Source: JAOUEA01 sp038249195 | Lineage (GTDB): Bacteria; Actinomycetota; UBA4738; HRBIN12 | DNA length: 64,000 bases | Reading direction: 5' to 3' | NCBI GenBank assembly: GCA_038249195.1 | Contig: JBBRWM010000010.1 | Span: forward strand, 1-64,000 | Shown here: positions 1-7,570 of the stretch, one piece after another | How positions within the stretch are numbered: the first letter of the stretch is position 1 | Layout: each line of letters starts with the position of its first letter | Notes under the pieces: generated by a model | Databases searched by the model: none | What the model was told of the DNA's origin: nothing | Seen by the model: the letters and a program-made list of their open reading frames with translations, nothing else | Program-made: the position numbers and the translations under genes

Positions 1-1
1 C

Positions 2-181
2 GGCCCGTGGAAGGGGCTCGATGACGTCGAATACTCGACGCTCGAGTGGGTCGACTGGTTCAACCACCGCCGGCTGCTCGAGCCCATCGGCTACGTGCCG
101 CCCGCTGAGTTCGAGGCCGCCTACTGGAAGGAGGTCGACACCGACGACCCTGCGATACTCAGAGATCCGAGCCTCCGGTAA
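2..181 (+). mobile_element. 3' end of an IS3-type transposase (OrfB/integrase core), cut by window edge
   Basis: The frame is open from the first bases and ends at TAA 179-181, giving 59 residues. The visible part carries the hallmark C-terminal signature of IS3-family OrfB proteins: a W-x2-W-x2-F-N-x2-R-x3 stretch (EWVDWFNHRRLLEPIGYVPP) followed by P-x-E-F-E-x2-Y. The DDE catalytic residues would lie upstream, outside the window. It sits at the left of a tRNA-anchored element and may be part of it or a later insertion. Completeness cannot be judged. Confidence 0.82.
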
Positions 182-256
182 ACCCGGCGCGGTTCACTGG
201 TTCGACGCCGAGGTCCCTGCGCAAATCATCAACTGAGCCGCATTCGGATCATACAT

Positions 257-460
257 TCAGTCGGGGACCAACCTCGGCCCGGTCGGACCGATCGGTTGGC
301 GCCAGTCGAGCTCCACCGAGACCGTGTGGTGCACCTTCCCTGTGAAGACGAACGGCTCGCGTCTGCCCCTCAGCTCGTCGTAGATGTCGTCCGCGAGGGT
401 CTCGGCCCATTCCTCCGGGTCCTCGCCCGGGGCCACCGCGACCCGCGCACTCAACGTCAT
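257..460 (-). CDS. Small hypothetical protein of the integrative element (67 aa)
   Basis: A 67-residue acidic protein with normal composition (MTLSARVAVAPGEDPEEWAE at the start, then a D-D-I-Y-D-E-L segment and a C-terminal beta-like stretch VSVELDW). I recognise no family. The ATG at 460 has only a weak purine-rich upstream sequence. It lies between the transposase remnant and the run of small overlapping genes at 667-1276, all on the minus strand, so it is probably element cargo. It could be spurious; the protein-like composition is the main support. Confidence 0.42.
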   Translation of the reverse strand: MTLSARVAVAPGEDPEEWAETLADDIYDELRGRREPFVFTGKVHHTVSVELDWRQPIGPTGPRLVPD

Positions 461-666
461 CCAGTCTTAAGCGTTGAAGAAATCGATCATCGCCGGCGGA
501 ACCCGGACGCAGGCGCGTAAGCGGGGTTCCCTTCTGCTTCCCCGAAGACGGCTGCTCTAGGACCCAATCTGGCGGACCCGTAAACTCGGGGATGACTCGA
601 GGTGCTGTGCTCGCCGTTCGATACGTTGCAGTGCAGAGGGTCCCCCGCCACCTCCCTGGCCGTGAT

Positions 667-864
667 TCACGCGGCGGTGCGCGTGGATCGCCCTTGATCG
701 CGACCGTCGTCGTGCTCGCCCAGCTGTCGTTGATTCGCAGCGCGTTGCTCGGCGTTCCGTTGGCGTTGCTCGCGGGTCGCCGCCATGAGCTCGCGCCAGC
801 GCCGGCCGTACACCGGGCCGTCGTGCTCCGCGCAGTGCACGGGGTTGCCATGTGAGCACGTCAT
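667..864 (-). CDS. Small basic/Arg-Gln-rich hypothetical protein (65 aa)
   Basis: This 65-residue product begins MTCSHGNPVHCAEHDGPVYG, with a Cys/His cluster (C3, H5, H10, C11, H14) that could bind a metal. It continues with a predicted helix rich in Arg, Gln and Glu. The start ATG overlaps the stop of the upstream gene as ATGA (861-864), the third member of a chain of 4-nt overlaps, which favours a real translated gene. No family is recognised. The pattern fits small phage or integrative-element genes. Confidence 0.5.
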   Translation of the reverse strand: MTCSHGNPVHCAEHDGPVYGRRWRELMAATREQRQRNAEQRAANQRQLGEHDDGRDQGRSTRTAA

Positions 865-1067
865 CGGGACTGCCGCTCGACGTCGCTCCGACTTCGGACG
901 TGCGCAACGCCGGCCACCGTGCCACGCATAACCCAGACGATCATCTCGCCGGGGTGCACTTCGCAGCGGCAAGCCGTACACGGCGGGCGGTACATGGCGC
1001 GGCGTGGTCGTCCCGTACGGCGCACGCTCAGCCCGTCGGCATCGCTGCCCGGCTGTGCGCCGTTCAT
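861..1067 (-). CDS. Small Cys-rich hypothetical protein, possible zinc ribbon (68 aa)
   Basis: The start ATG at 1067 overlaps the stop of the preceding gene (ATGA, 1064-1067), and the stop overlaps the next start, so it is translationally coupled on both sides. The middle of the protein has C-x2-C-x-C followed by a beta-hairpin-like segment (EVHPGEMIVWVMRG). This is reminiscent of small zinc-binding proteins encoded by actinophages and plasmids. No specific family is recognised. A longer reading with upstream residues is possible but would overlap the previous gene extensively. Confidence 0.5.
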   Translation of the reverse strand: MNGAQPGSDADGLSVRRTGRPRRAMYRPPCTACRCEVHPGEMIVWVMRGTVAGVAHVRSRSDVERQSR

Positions 1068-1276
1068 CGATCCTCCACCGGGATCGCGGCGACCCAGGCA
1101 GGAACGCCGTCGAGCTCCTCGAGCCACGTGCGGAGCTTGTGGCCGAGCCTGGGTTGCAGTGCGTTGAGCGCGGCGATCGTCGCGGCATCACCGTCGAGCT
1201 CCATCAGCTCGAACATCAGCGCCTCTGCGGCGGCGTTCGTTGAGCAAAGCCCATCGCGGTGATTGTCCTCGTGCAT
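1064..1276 (-). CDS. Small acidic hypothetical protein, first gene of the overlapping cluster (70 aa)
   Basis: This 70-residue acidic protein is predicted helical, with a Leu/Glu-rich core (EALMFELMELDGDAATIAAL). ATG 1276 is preceded by a purine-rich AGGGACGAGGAC stretch that can act as ribosome binding site. It heads the chain 1276-1064, 1067-861, 864-667 in which each stop overlaps the next start by 4 nt. It reads away from the repeat-rich gene-free region at 1277-1784, so the promoter probably lies there. Function unknown. Confidence 0.55.
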   Translation of the reverse strand: MHEDNHRDGLCSTNAAAEALMFELMELDGDAATIAALNALQPRLGHKLRTWLEELDGVPAWVAAIPVEDR

Positions 1277-1320
1277 CGTCCTCGTCCCTTTCGTCGTCAG
1301 TGATCGTCGATCGTCGGGTA

Positions 1321-1400
1321 GGTCAAGAGCAAGATCGAGGGCGCGTACCAGTCAAGCCCTTACGCGCTAGGTGTTCTTAGCTGGCTAGCCGCTCTTGACC
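1321..1400. repeat. Inverted repeat GGTCAAGAGC / GCTCTTGACC
   Basis: Exact 10-bp arms lie at 1321-1330 and 1391-1400, separated by 60 bp. They are in the 508-bp gene-free region (1277-1784) between the small-gene cluster and the replication-protein gene. The arms are too far apart for a classic terminator and could instead mark protein-binding or origin structure. No ORF in this region looks like a protein. Confidence 0.55.
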
Positions 1401-1421
1401 TTGTAGTTGCTCTTGTCTCTA

Positions 1422-1535
1422 CAGCGCAGCCACGACATCGTCGGCGTTGGCGATGTATCTCCTGACAGCGATGCATCGCTCGCGTTGGCGTAGTGAATCT
1501 CTACGAACAACCCAGCAGCGCAGCCACGACATCGT
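1422..1535. repeat. 20-bp direct repeat pair in the gene-free region
   Basis: The 20-mer CAGCGCAGCCACGACATCGT occurs exactly at 1422-1441 and again at 1516-1535, spaced 94 bp start to start. Both copies lie in the gene-free region upstream of the replication-protein gene's 3' side, next to the iteron-like cluster at 1551-1619. Nothing else in the region resembles a gene. Confidence 0.7.
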
Positions 1536-1550
1536 TGCTTCCGACGCCCC

Positions 1551-1619
1551 ACGATCCACGTCGATGCCCACGATCCACGTCGATGCCCTCGATCCACGCC
1601 GACGATCCACGTCGACGAG
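1551..1619. repeat. Iteron-like tandem repeats, candidate origin region
   Basis: Two perfect tandem copies of the 19-mer ACGATCCACGTCGATGCCC (1551-1569 and 1570-1588) are followed by a shortened variant (1589-1601) and a fourth degenerate copy (1602-1619). Every copy contains GATCCACG. The array is about 170 bp from the stop of a TOPRIM-like replication protein. Tandem short repeats beside a replication gene are typical of plasmid and actinobacterial integrative-element origins. Origin function is inference. Confidence 0.5.
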
Positions 1620-1784
1620 CACCGATTCGAGGTCAGTGGCGACGCCGTGGGCGCCGATTGGCACCTCCTGTGACGTCCACTAGTGAGAATGGGGTGAGAA
1701 TGGCTACTACGCGTATACGGTGTGCGGTGCAGCAGTTCTTATCGTCTCTAGGTGTTCGTTTCAAGAGCACTGTGTGACAAAATG

Positions 1785-3350
1785 CTAGTCGGCCGCCGCA
1801 TCCCGAGCTCGTTGGGCACGCTTCCGCAGCGCCGCTGGTGAGGGGTTGTCGGAACGCGGCCGGCCACGGCGCGCAGGCTCACACCGACGCCCGGCGATGT
1901 ACTCGCCCAACGGGATCAGCGCCCGTGCCGGTCGGTATTTCGGCGCGAGACGTACCGCGGTGACCGGCGGCTTCCCGAGTTTGGCCGGCGGCGTCCACCA
2001 CGTCGAGTCCTCGAACCGGAGCACACCGGCACGCTCGAGGGAGCGCAGCGCGTTCCCTGCGCCGTCGCGCGTGGAGCCAGCGCCAGCGGCCATGCCCCGC
2101 CGGGTGGCGATCACGAGCCCATCGACGCCGGCCGATTCGCGCAGGTACTCGAGGATCGCGGCATCCCGCGCGTGCTGGTCGCTACGGCGCCACGGCACCG
2201 CCGGTGCGTTGTCGACGTTGCGGGCGACGACCAACATGTCCCGGAGCGCGCCGCCGTCGCCGAGGAAATCGTCGACGCCACGCTTGTGCTCGGACGCCGG
2301 TAGATCGCCGTGCCGGGTCAGGTGCTGGCAGACGGTACGCGAGCACGTCGGCGGCGGCGCCGCCACGATCGAGGTCACACCGTACCGGCGGAGCGTGCCC
2401 GAGAGCCCGTCAGCCTGTGTCGACACCGCGGAGTTGCCGGACCAGTCAGAATCAGGGACGACCACGACGAGTTCGAACCCCTTGAGGTAGCGGTCACAGA
2501 GCTCAGGCAGAACGGGGTCGTGCCACAACGTGACCGACCCGACGTTCAGGACCGGCGCGCCCGTGCTCAGGATGCTGTCGTTCTTCAACAAGCCCTCGAG
2601 GGCGAAGTAGCACACCTCCCCGCCGGCGCTCAGCAACGGCCACGCATCCGGATGGACATCGACGCGCGGCTTTTCCCCGGCGGGGTACAGGTACTTGGCA
2701 CGGTGCTCATGCTTGTGTTTGCCGCGCACATTGGCGCCGCCGTGGGTGTCGCCGGCCACGTGATCCGTGTAGTCGCGCGGGTGGGCGTGGGCACCGTCGA
2801 CGTTCGCGCCGCTATGTTCGAGGCGTACGTGATCCTCGATGTCGCGCCGCACGCCGGCGGGACCGTGGCGGGTCGAACCGTTCAGCGTGGTGATCTGCCA
2901 CGCTCCCGATTCGGGGTGCCGGTGCGTGTGGATTTCTGGTTCGGCGTGGTCGTGGTATTCGTTCGCGAGCCACACGCCGTCGTCGCCGCCGTCGGTCCAG
3001 GGTGCCAGGTCAAGCTCGGGGTCGAGCTCCTTGAACTTGAACGGCCGTAGCTGCGCGAGCTGCGTTGAGCTCTTGCCATAGCCGGCGCGGTTCATCACGA
3101 TACCTGGTCGTTGATTGATTTTCCGGCGCGTCCCGATCGCCTGCGCGGCGAACCCTGGATCGGCGGCGAGCACGGTCGCCCAGTCGCCGGCGTGATACGG
3201 CGTGTACGGCCGGGCGTCCCGCACGTCGTCGCTGATGCCGCGCTCCGTGAAGATGCGGCGGACCGCGTCGGGCGTGTAGCTGAGGAGATCGGGCCGGGCC
3301 TCGGTCAGGCGCTCGTCCCAACGCGACGGCCTGCGGCGTCGCTTGGTCAT
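1785..3350 (-). CDS. DUF3854/TOPRIM-like replication protein of the integrative element
   Basis: The 521-residue protein has a central domain at roughly residues 225-370 that resembles the DUF3854 TOPRIM-like module of plasmid and integrative-element primase/replication proteins. A hydrophobic strand leads into an acidic turn (VVVVPDSDWSGN, near 296-306), and a KRGVDDFLGDGG motif follows near 356. Ahead of it, residues about 132-222 are strikingly His-rich (HDHAEPEIHTHRH; HAHPRDYTDH; KHKHEH). The C-terminal 120 residues look like a winged helix with a basic tail. I placed the start at ATG 3350 because GTGGAGGTACCAAC precedes it; the upstream ATGs lack such a site. Next to iteron-like repeats and an integrase, it is probably the replication initiator or primase of the element. 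The exact activity is inferred. Confidence 0.62.
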   Translation of the reverse strand: MTKRRRRPSRWDERLTEARPDLLSYTPDAVRRIFTERGISDDVRDARPYTPYHAGDWATVLAADPGFAAQAIGTRRKINQRPGIVMNRAGYGKSSTQLAQLRPFKFKELDPELDLAPWTDGGDDGVWLANEYHDHAEPEIHTHRHPESGAWQITTLNGSTRHGPAGVRRDIEDHVRLEHSGANVDGAHAHPRDYTDHVAGDTHGGANVRGKHKHEHRAKYLYPAGEKPRVDVHPDAWPLLSAGGEVCYFALEGLLKNDSILSTGAPVLNVGSVTLWHDPVLPELCDRYLKGFELVVVVPDSDWSGNSAVSTQADGLSGTLRRYGVTSIVAAPPPTCSRTVCQHLTRHGDLPASEHKRGVDDFLGDGGALRDMLVVARNVDNAPAVPWRRSDQHARDAAILEYLRESAGVDGLVIATRRGMAAGAGSTRDGAGNALRSLERAGVLRFEDSTWWTPPAKLGKPPVTAVRLAPKYRPARALIPLGEYIAGRRCEPARRGRPRSDNPSPAALRKRAQRARDAAAD

Positions 3351-3389
3351 GTTGGTACCTCCACTCATAGATACAAGGTGATGGTGCGA

Positions 3390-3411
3390 CGGCTTCTTCC
3401 ACGGGAAGCCG
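3390..3411. promoter_or_regulatory. Inverted repeat in the divergent region between rep-like and Excalibur genes
   Basis: CGGCTTC (3390-3396) and GAAGCCG (3405-3411) form a 7-bp inverted repeat with an 8-nt spacer. It lies in the 81-bp gap between the divergently read replication-like gene (start 3350) and Excalibur gene (start 3432). The position suits an operator for element copy or expression control, but no regulator is identified. Confidence 0.35.
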
Positions 3412-3431
3412 CTTGGCTTCATAGTGCACTC

Positions 3432-3737
3432 GTGGCTTCGCCCTCGAAGAACAAGTCCTACAACACCGCTCTAGTTTGGCTCATCGTTATCGGGGTCGGG
3501 GTCGGCCTCATCTGGCTAAACAACCGCTCGAGCGCCAGCACGCCATCACAACGACCCGCCTACACCGAGCCCATCTACAACCCTGACATTGGACCGTCGA
3601 CGCACGGAGGCTACGAGAACCCGGCGCCTGGAGACGACGGGACCGCGGACTGCCCGCCGGGCGGGGATCCGGTGTGGGTGGGTTCCTACGACCCCAAAGG
3701 CCTCGACGGGGACGGCGACGGCTGGGGCTGCGAGTAG
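3432..3737 (+). CDS. Membrane-anchored Excalibur calcium-binding domain protein (101 aa)
   Basis: The protein has an N-terminal membrane segment (residues about 10-24, TALVWLIVIGVGVGLIWL) and a Ser/Pro-rich linker. It ends in an Excalibur domain: a Cys in TADCPPGG and the signature DPKGLDGDGDGWGCE, an EF-hand-like Ca-binding loop closed by a second Cys. Excalibur domains are known as extracellular modules of actinobacterial and firmicute surface proteins. The start is GTG 3432, chosen because it leaves a short basic N-terminus before the membrane helix. The gene is divergent from the replication-like gene and convergent with the integrase, so it is probably element cargo exposed at the cell surface. 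Confidence 0.78.
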   Translation: MASPSKNKSYNTALVWLIVIGVGVGLIWLNNRSSASTPSQRPAYTEPIYNPDIGPSTHGGYENPAPGDDGTADCPPGGDPVWVGSYDPKGLDGDGDGWGCE

Positions 3738-3745
3738 CGCTTCGC

Positions 3746-4984
3746 TCAAGCGCTGTACGCATCGTCCTGCAGGTCTGCGAGGCGCTCGTCGCGCGAGGCG
3801 AGCAGGTGCATGTAGACCCTCTGCGTCACGCTGGCGTTCGCGTGCCCGAGGCGCCCCGCGATCTCAGTCGCAGATGCGCCCTGCGCCGCGAGCGTCGAGG
3901 CCGCGGTGTGCCGAAGATCGTGCAGCCGGAGGCCGTCGAGCCCCGCACTCTTGACCGCCGGATCGTAGACGCGACGCCGGAAGTTGCCCTGCCGGAGCTG
4001 CCCGCCGTCGGGCGCTGAGAACACGAGCCCGGTGTCCGTGGGATATCGCTCGACGTGCTCAGTCAACGCGTCCGCGAGGAACCGCGGCGCGGTGAAGGTG
4101 CGCGTCCCGGCGCCGGTCTTGGTCGGGCCGGTCACGAGCTTGCCGCCAACCTCTGACGCGCTCGCGTCGATGGTGATGCGCCGCCGGTCGAAGTCGATGC
4201 GGTCGGCGCGGAGGGCAACCGCCTCGCCGATCCGCAGGCCACCGTAGGCGAGCAGCAGCACGAGCGCGGAGTACCGCTCCCCGACCTCGGCCGCGAGCGT
4301 CGCCACCTGCTCTCGGGACGGCACCTCGTCGGGCGAGAGCGAGCGCACGGCGTTCTGCGCGACGCTGAGTGCCCGCGCAGGGTCGCTCGCGATGAGCCCG
4401 CGCCGCAGCGCGTAGGACGTCATCGCCTTGAGGACCTGGACGGCGGCGCGCTTCGCCGAGGGCGTCGCCTCAAGCGCCGCGTGCCAGTCCTCGATGGCGG
4501 CGACGTCCAGGGTCTTGACGAGCCGCGGCCCGAGTGCCGGCGCGATGTGCTTCCTATAGATGCCCTCGTAGTACGAGACGGTGGTCGGGCGCCGATCTTT
4601 CGCCGCGAGGAACAGCTCGAACAGCTCGCCGAGCGTGACGTCGTCGTCGCGCGGCGCGGTCTTACCGGCGCGCGCAGCCGCATCCATCTTGAGCTTGAAG
4701 CCGTACGCCGCCTCGAGGGACGTGGGATGCTCCCGCCGGCCGAAGTCGGGCAGCTCGACCGCGCGATAGATGCCCTGGCGCGGGAAGTTGCGGGAACGCC
4801 ACCGCCGATGGGCGACGCCGCGGCGGTCGTGTTCGACGGCCGTCCACGTCACCTTGTAGCTCGTCCCAGTGTCGCTGACGTACACGCCCGGTATGTCAAG
4901 GGATCCGGTGCCCTCGTCGCGGAGCTCGTTGGCCTCGCGTCGGACTGCGGCGCTCGTGCATCTGCTGAGCTTCACCCATCGCAT
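3746..4984 (-). CDS. int: Tyrosine recombinase/phage integrase
   Basis: A site-specific recombinase of the phage integrase family. Catalytic residues from the ATG at 4984 are R251 (AYGGLRIGEAVAL), H355-x-x-R358 (LHDLRHTAAS), H381 (LGHANAS) and nucleophile Y391 (QRVYMHL). A SAM-like core-binding domain (residues about 115-200) precedes the catalytic domain, and an N-terminal arm-binding-type region precedes that. The start is uncertain: TTG 5020 would add 12 residues, and no strong ribosome binding site distinguishes them. The gene begins about 74 bp from the 3' end of tRNA-Ala, the arrangement of elements that integrate into tRNA 3' ends. No duplicate of the tRNA end is visible leftward, so the other att site should lie outside the window. 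Confidence 0.93.
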   Translation of the reverse strand: MRWVKLSRCTSAAVRREANELRDEGTGSLDIPGVYVSDTGTSYKVTWTAVEHDRRGVAHRRWRSRNFPRQGIYRAVELPDFGRREHPTSLEAAYGFKLKMDAAARAGKTAPRDDDVTLGELFELFLAAKDRRPTTVSYYEGIYRKHIAPALGPRLVKTLDVAAIEDWHAALEATPSAKRAAVQVLKAMTSYALRRGLIASDPARALSVAQNAVRSLSPDEVPSREQVATLAAEVGERYSALVLLLAYGGLRIGEAVALRADRIDFDRRRITIDASASEVGGKLVTGPTKTGAGTRTFTAPRFLADALTEHVERYPTDTGLVFSAPDGGQLRQGNFRRRVYDPAVKSAGLDGLRLHDLRHTAASTLAAQGASATEIAGRLGHANASVTQRVYMHLLASRDERLADLQDDAYSA

Positions 4985-5057
4985 CGAGCTGAGCTTGCCA
5001 CGGATTTGCCACTCCGACAAGCCTTCGAGGCTTCACCCTTCTGACCTGCGGTTTCGG

Positions 5058-5130
5058 TGGACCCAGGGGGACTCGAACCCCCGGCCTCTTGGCTGCCAGC
5101 CAAGCGCTCTACCAGCTGAGCTATGGGCCC
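5058..5130 (-). tRNA. tRNA-Ala (anticodon GGC)
   Basis: The minus strand folds into a full cloverleaf of 73 nt. The acceptor stem GGGCCCA pairs with TGGGTCC and includes the G3:U70 wobble pair that defines alanine tRNAs, with discriminator A73. The anticodon stem CTTGG/CCAAG encloses CTGGCAG, giving anticodon GGC. The T arm reads CGGGGGTTCGAGTCCCCC-like. The CCA tail is not encoded (ACCG follows). It is the probable attachment gene for the element whose integrase lies immediately downstream of its 3' end. Confidence 0.95.
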
Positions 5131-5263
5131 GCTCTCGACCGTTGAGTCTAGGGGACGTCGGCGGCATCGGCCACGATCGATTTCCTCCGCCGATTCCGAA
5201 CCGGTGAGATCTTCGCCAGAGTGTGACGGGGCTCACAGTAGGAAGTGAGCGCGGCTGCCACTA

Positions 5264-5279
5264 TCGAACACATGTTCGG
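5264..5279. promoter_or_regulatory. LexA (SOS) box upstream of the first DUF222-HNH gene
   Basis: The sequence TCGAAC-ACAT-GTTCGG matches the actinobacterial/Bacillus-type LexA operator TCGAAC-N4-GTTCGA at 11 of 12 defined positions. It ends 45 bp before the GTG start of the DUF222-HNH gene, a promoter-overlapping distance. The second DUF222-HNH gene in this window has a perfect copy. Confidence 0.72.
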
Positions 5280-5324
5280 ACGGGTTAGGAATGGACCAAC
5301 GCGCGGGACCGCGGGGGACGTTTC

Positions 5325-6512
5325 GTGAGCGAGCTCCGCTCCGTTGTGGAGTCGTTGCGGGCAGAAGTGCTGGGCGAGCTGCCCGATTCCCGAGTCGAGG
5401 ACGATCTCTGCGAGCTCCAGCGGAGCTGCGAGGCCCTGGAGGTCGAGCGGGCTCGCCGCGTCCGCGAGGTCGAGCGCCGGGGCTTGTTCGCACGCGACGG
5501 GCATCTGTCGGTGACGTCCTGGCTCGTGGATCGTTTCCGCATGGGGTGGAGCTCCGCCCGGGCGCTGGTGCGCCTGGGGCGGGGTCTTGAGGAGATGCCG
5601 CGGACGTGCCGCGCATTGGAGGACGACGAGATCTCTCTTGCTGGGGCTCAGGTCCTGGTCGCGGCACGGTCGGAGGACCCGGATGCCTTCGCCGAAGCGG
5701 AGCAAGTGCTCGTGGAGGTCGCCGGGCTGCACCCGGTCGACCAGCTCCGCCGCGTCGTGAGCCATTGGCGGGAGGTGATCGGCGGGGGAGCGGGCTCGGA
5801 GAGGCGCCATGCGCGCCGCTACCTGCACGCGTCCACGACGCTGGGAGGCATGGTGCGGGTCGATGGTGACCTGGACCCCGAGACGGGTGAGAGCGTCTTG
5901 GTCGCGATCGGCGCGGTGCTCGATGCGGAGGCACGTTCCGGCTCCCAGGCAGACGACCGCACACCGGGCCAGCGCAGGGCCGATGCCCTGGGGGAGGTGT
6001 GCCGCGGGTGGCTGGGGCGCGTCGATCGTCCCTCGGTGGGCGGCGAGCGTCCTCACGTGACCGTCACGGTGCCGCTCGAGGTCCTGCGCTCTACCGGCAC
6101 GGGCGAGTTCGATCGCGCGGGCGTCACGAGCGCCGAGGGGGCGCGGCGCCTCGCGTGTGATGCATCCGTGAGGCGCGTCGTGCTCGGGCCGCGCTCCGAG
6201 CCGCTCGACATCGGACGGCGCAGCCCGGTCGTGACGCCATCGATGCGGCGGGCGCTCTACGTGCGCGACGGTTCCTGCCGATTCCCGGGATGTGGGCGTC
6301 CCAAGACCTGGTGTGACGCCCACCACGTGCGCCACTGGGCCCACGGCGGTGCTACCTCGCTCGGCAACCTCGTGTTGCTGTGCCGGCGCCACCACCGGTT
6401 GATCCACGAGGGCGGGTTTTCCGTGGCGATCTCGGAAGATCGGTGCGTGTTCGCCCGTCCCGATGGGTCCGCCCTCGTTGACCGATCCCCACCGATATCG
6501 TCCTCCGCCTAG
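5325..6512 (+). CDS. DUF222 domain HNH endonuclease (13E12-type), SOS-regulated
   Basis: This 395-residue protein has an N-terminal helical DUF222 domain (about residues 1-270; MSELRSVVESLRAEVLGELP) followed by an HNH nuclease domain. The HNH domain shows CRFPGCGRP, then WCDAHHVRHWAHGG and NLVLLCRRHHRLIHEGG, that is, a Cys pair, the D-x-H-H catalytic region and the terminal Cys/His metal cluster. The start is GTG 5325. Its paralogue at 37462-38757 shares the same layout and wording. Such 13E12-repeat proteins are widespread in Actinobacteria; some mycobacterial members belong to the LexA regulon. The LexA box at 5264-5279 suggests induction by DNA damage. The biological substrate is unknown. 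Confidence 0.9.
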   Translation: MSELRSVVESLRAEVLGELPDSRVEDDLCELQRSCEALEVERARRVREVERRGLFARDGHLSVTSWLVDRFRMGWSSARALVRLGRGLEEMPRTCRALEDDEISLAGAQVLVAARSEDPDAFAEAEQVLVEVAGLHPVDQLRRVVSHWREVIGGGAGSERRHARRYLHASTTLGGMVRVDGDLDPETGESVLVAIGAVLDAEARSGSQADDRTPGQRRADALGEVCRGWLGRVDRPSVGGERPHVTVTVPLEVLRSTGTGEFDRAGVTSAEGARRLACDASVRRVVLGPRSEPLDIGRRSPVVTPSMRRALYVRDGSCRFPGCGRPKTWCDAHHVRHWAHGGATSLGNLVLLCRRHHRLIHEGGFSVAISEDRCVFARPDGSALVDRSPPISSSA

Positions 6513-6556
6513 CCGCCAGACGCTGTGTGCGCCACATCCGGCCGCGTCGTGACGCT

Positions 6557-7535
6557 TCAGTTCCTGACGTGGATCTTCCCGAAGAGGCCGTGGCTCTCGT
6601 CCTGCGGGCCCGCCGTGAAGAACAGGGCGTTCGTGGGCCCCGCGGGGCCTCCGTTTCCGAACGCGAGGGCCCACAGGCCGTCGATCCAGATGGGCTCGCC
6701 GCCGGGCCGCCTCAGCACACCGTCGTGGCTGAACCCGCTGCCGTCCCACGCGTACGCGTTGATCCGACCGTCGCCGAAGTTGCCCACGAGCAGGTCGCCA
6801 CCGAAGCGGCCAAAGTCATCCGGCGCCCAGGCCATGCCCCACGGCGCGTCGAGCGGTCCGCGGCTGGCCACGCGACCCAACAAGACCCCATGGGTGCTGT
6901 ACATGTCGACATAGCCGAGCCCCCTGCCGTGCAGGTCGTCCTCGCCGGCGGGATCCTGCTTCGCGTAGCTCACGAAGATGTGGCCGCCGAGCTCCTGGAT
7001 CCCGAACGGTGCAAAGCGAGCCGACAGCGACGGGTCCCGGAAGGCGCCCCGAAGCACCTGGTGGAACCGGGCGTCGAACACGTCGACGCGACCGTTGTGG
7101 AAGTCGGTGGCGTAGAGCAGATCACCCGTCGGGGCGATGGCGAGGCCCTTGAAGATCGAACAGGAAGAGCGATGGGCCTGAGCTTGCCGAGCGCTGTACG
7201 ACGAAGCCCGAGCCGCCGTTGAACACGGTCCCGGTGGGCGCGCCGCCGACCCGAACCACCAGCGGTATCGCACCCCCCCTGCCGTCGTACAGGGTTGAGC
7301 GATCGGTCCCGTTATCCGCGACCCACCAAGGACCGGCGGGTCCCGCCGCAAGGCCCCAGGCGTTTACCAGATGCCGGTCGACGTGATTCGCGAGCCCCGG
7401 AACATCGGAGACCAGCCTGGCCACGCCGTACGCGTTCGCACGCGCTGCGGCCCCTGACGCCGCAGATGACGCGGGGGACGCGGCGAGCAGGAGCAGCGGC
7501 ACGACGAACAGCAACGAACAAGCTCTCTTGAGCAT
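6557..7535 (-). pseudogene. Decayed TIGR03118-family secreted protein gene
   Basis: The 5' part (from ATG 7535) encodes a signal peptide (LKRACSLLFVVPLLLLAASP) and the typical N-terminal half of the TIGR03118 family (HLVNAWGLAAGPAGPWWVAD; PTGTVFNGGSGFVV). The 3' part resumes in another frame near 7165 with FKGLAIAPTGDLLYATDFHNG and runs to the family's C-terminus (GNFGDGRINAYAWDG, GLFGKIHVRN). Between these, the usual segment joining GFVV to FKGLA is missing and the frame is shifted, so both a deletion and a frameshift separate the halves. TIGR03118 proteins are secreted, beta-propeller-like and of unknown function. An 18-bp palindrome lies 36 bp upstream. Confidence 0.75.
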
Positions 7536-7570
7536 GTGATCCTCCCCAAGCAGACGGTTGGCAAACTGAT

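Noticed and set aside
557..670. GTG-started 37-codon frame overlapping the stop of the 65-residue gene (GTGA)
   Set aside because: The overlap is suggestive, but the product is short, Gly/Arg/Ser-rich and has no recognisable feature. Support is not sufficient.
1422..1619. Possible CRISPR array
   Set aside because: The repeats are tandem without unique spacers, only two are perfect, and no cas genes are present. Iteron-like repeats explain it better.
1..2000. Duplicate of the tRNA-Ala 3' end (left attachment site)
   Set aside because: I looked for the T-arm/acceptor sequence near the left side and found none. Any second att site must be outside the window.
5148..6749. Long minus-strand frame of 533 codons opposite the first DUF222-HNH gene
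   Set aside because: It mirrors the HNH codons, is Arg/His/Pro-rich and matches no protein pattern. It is a GC-driven shadow.
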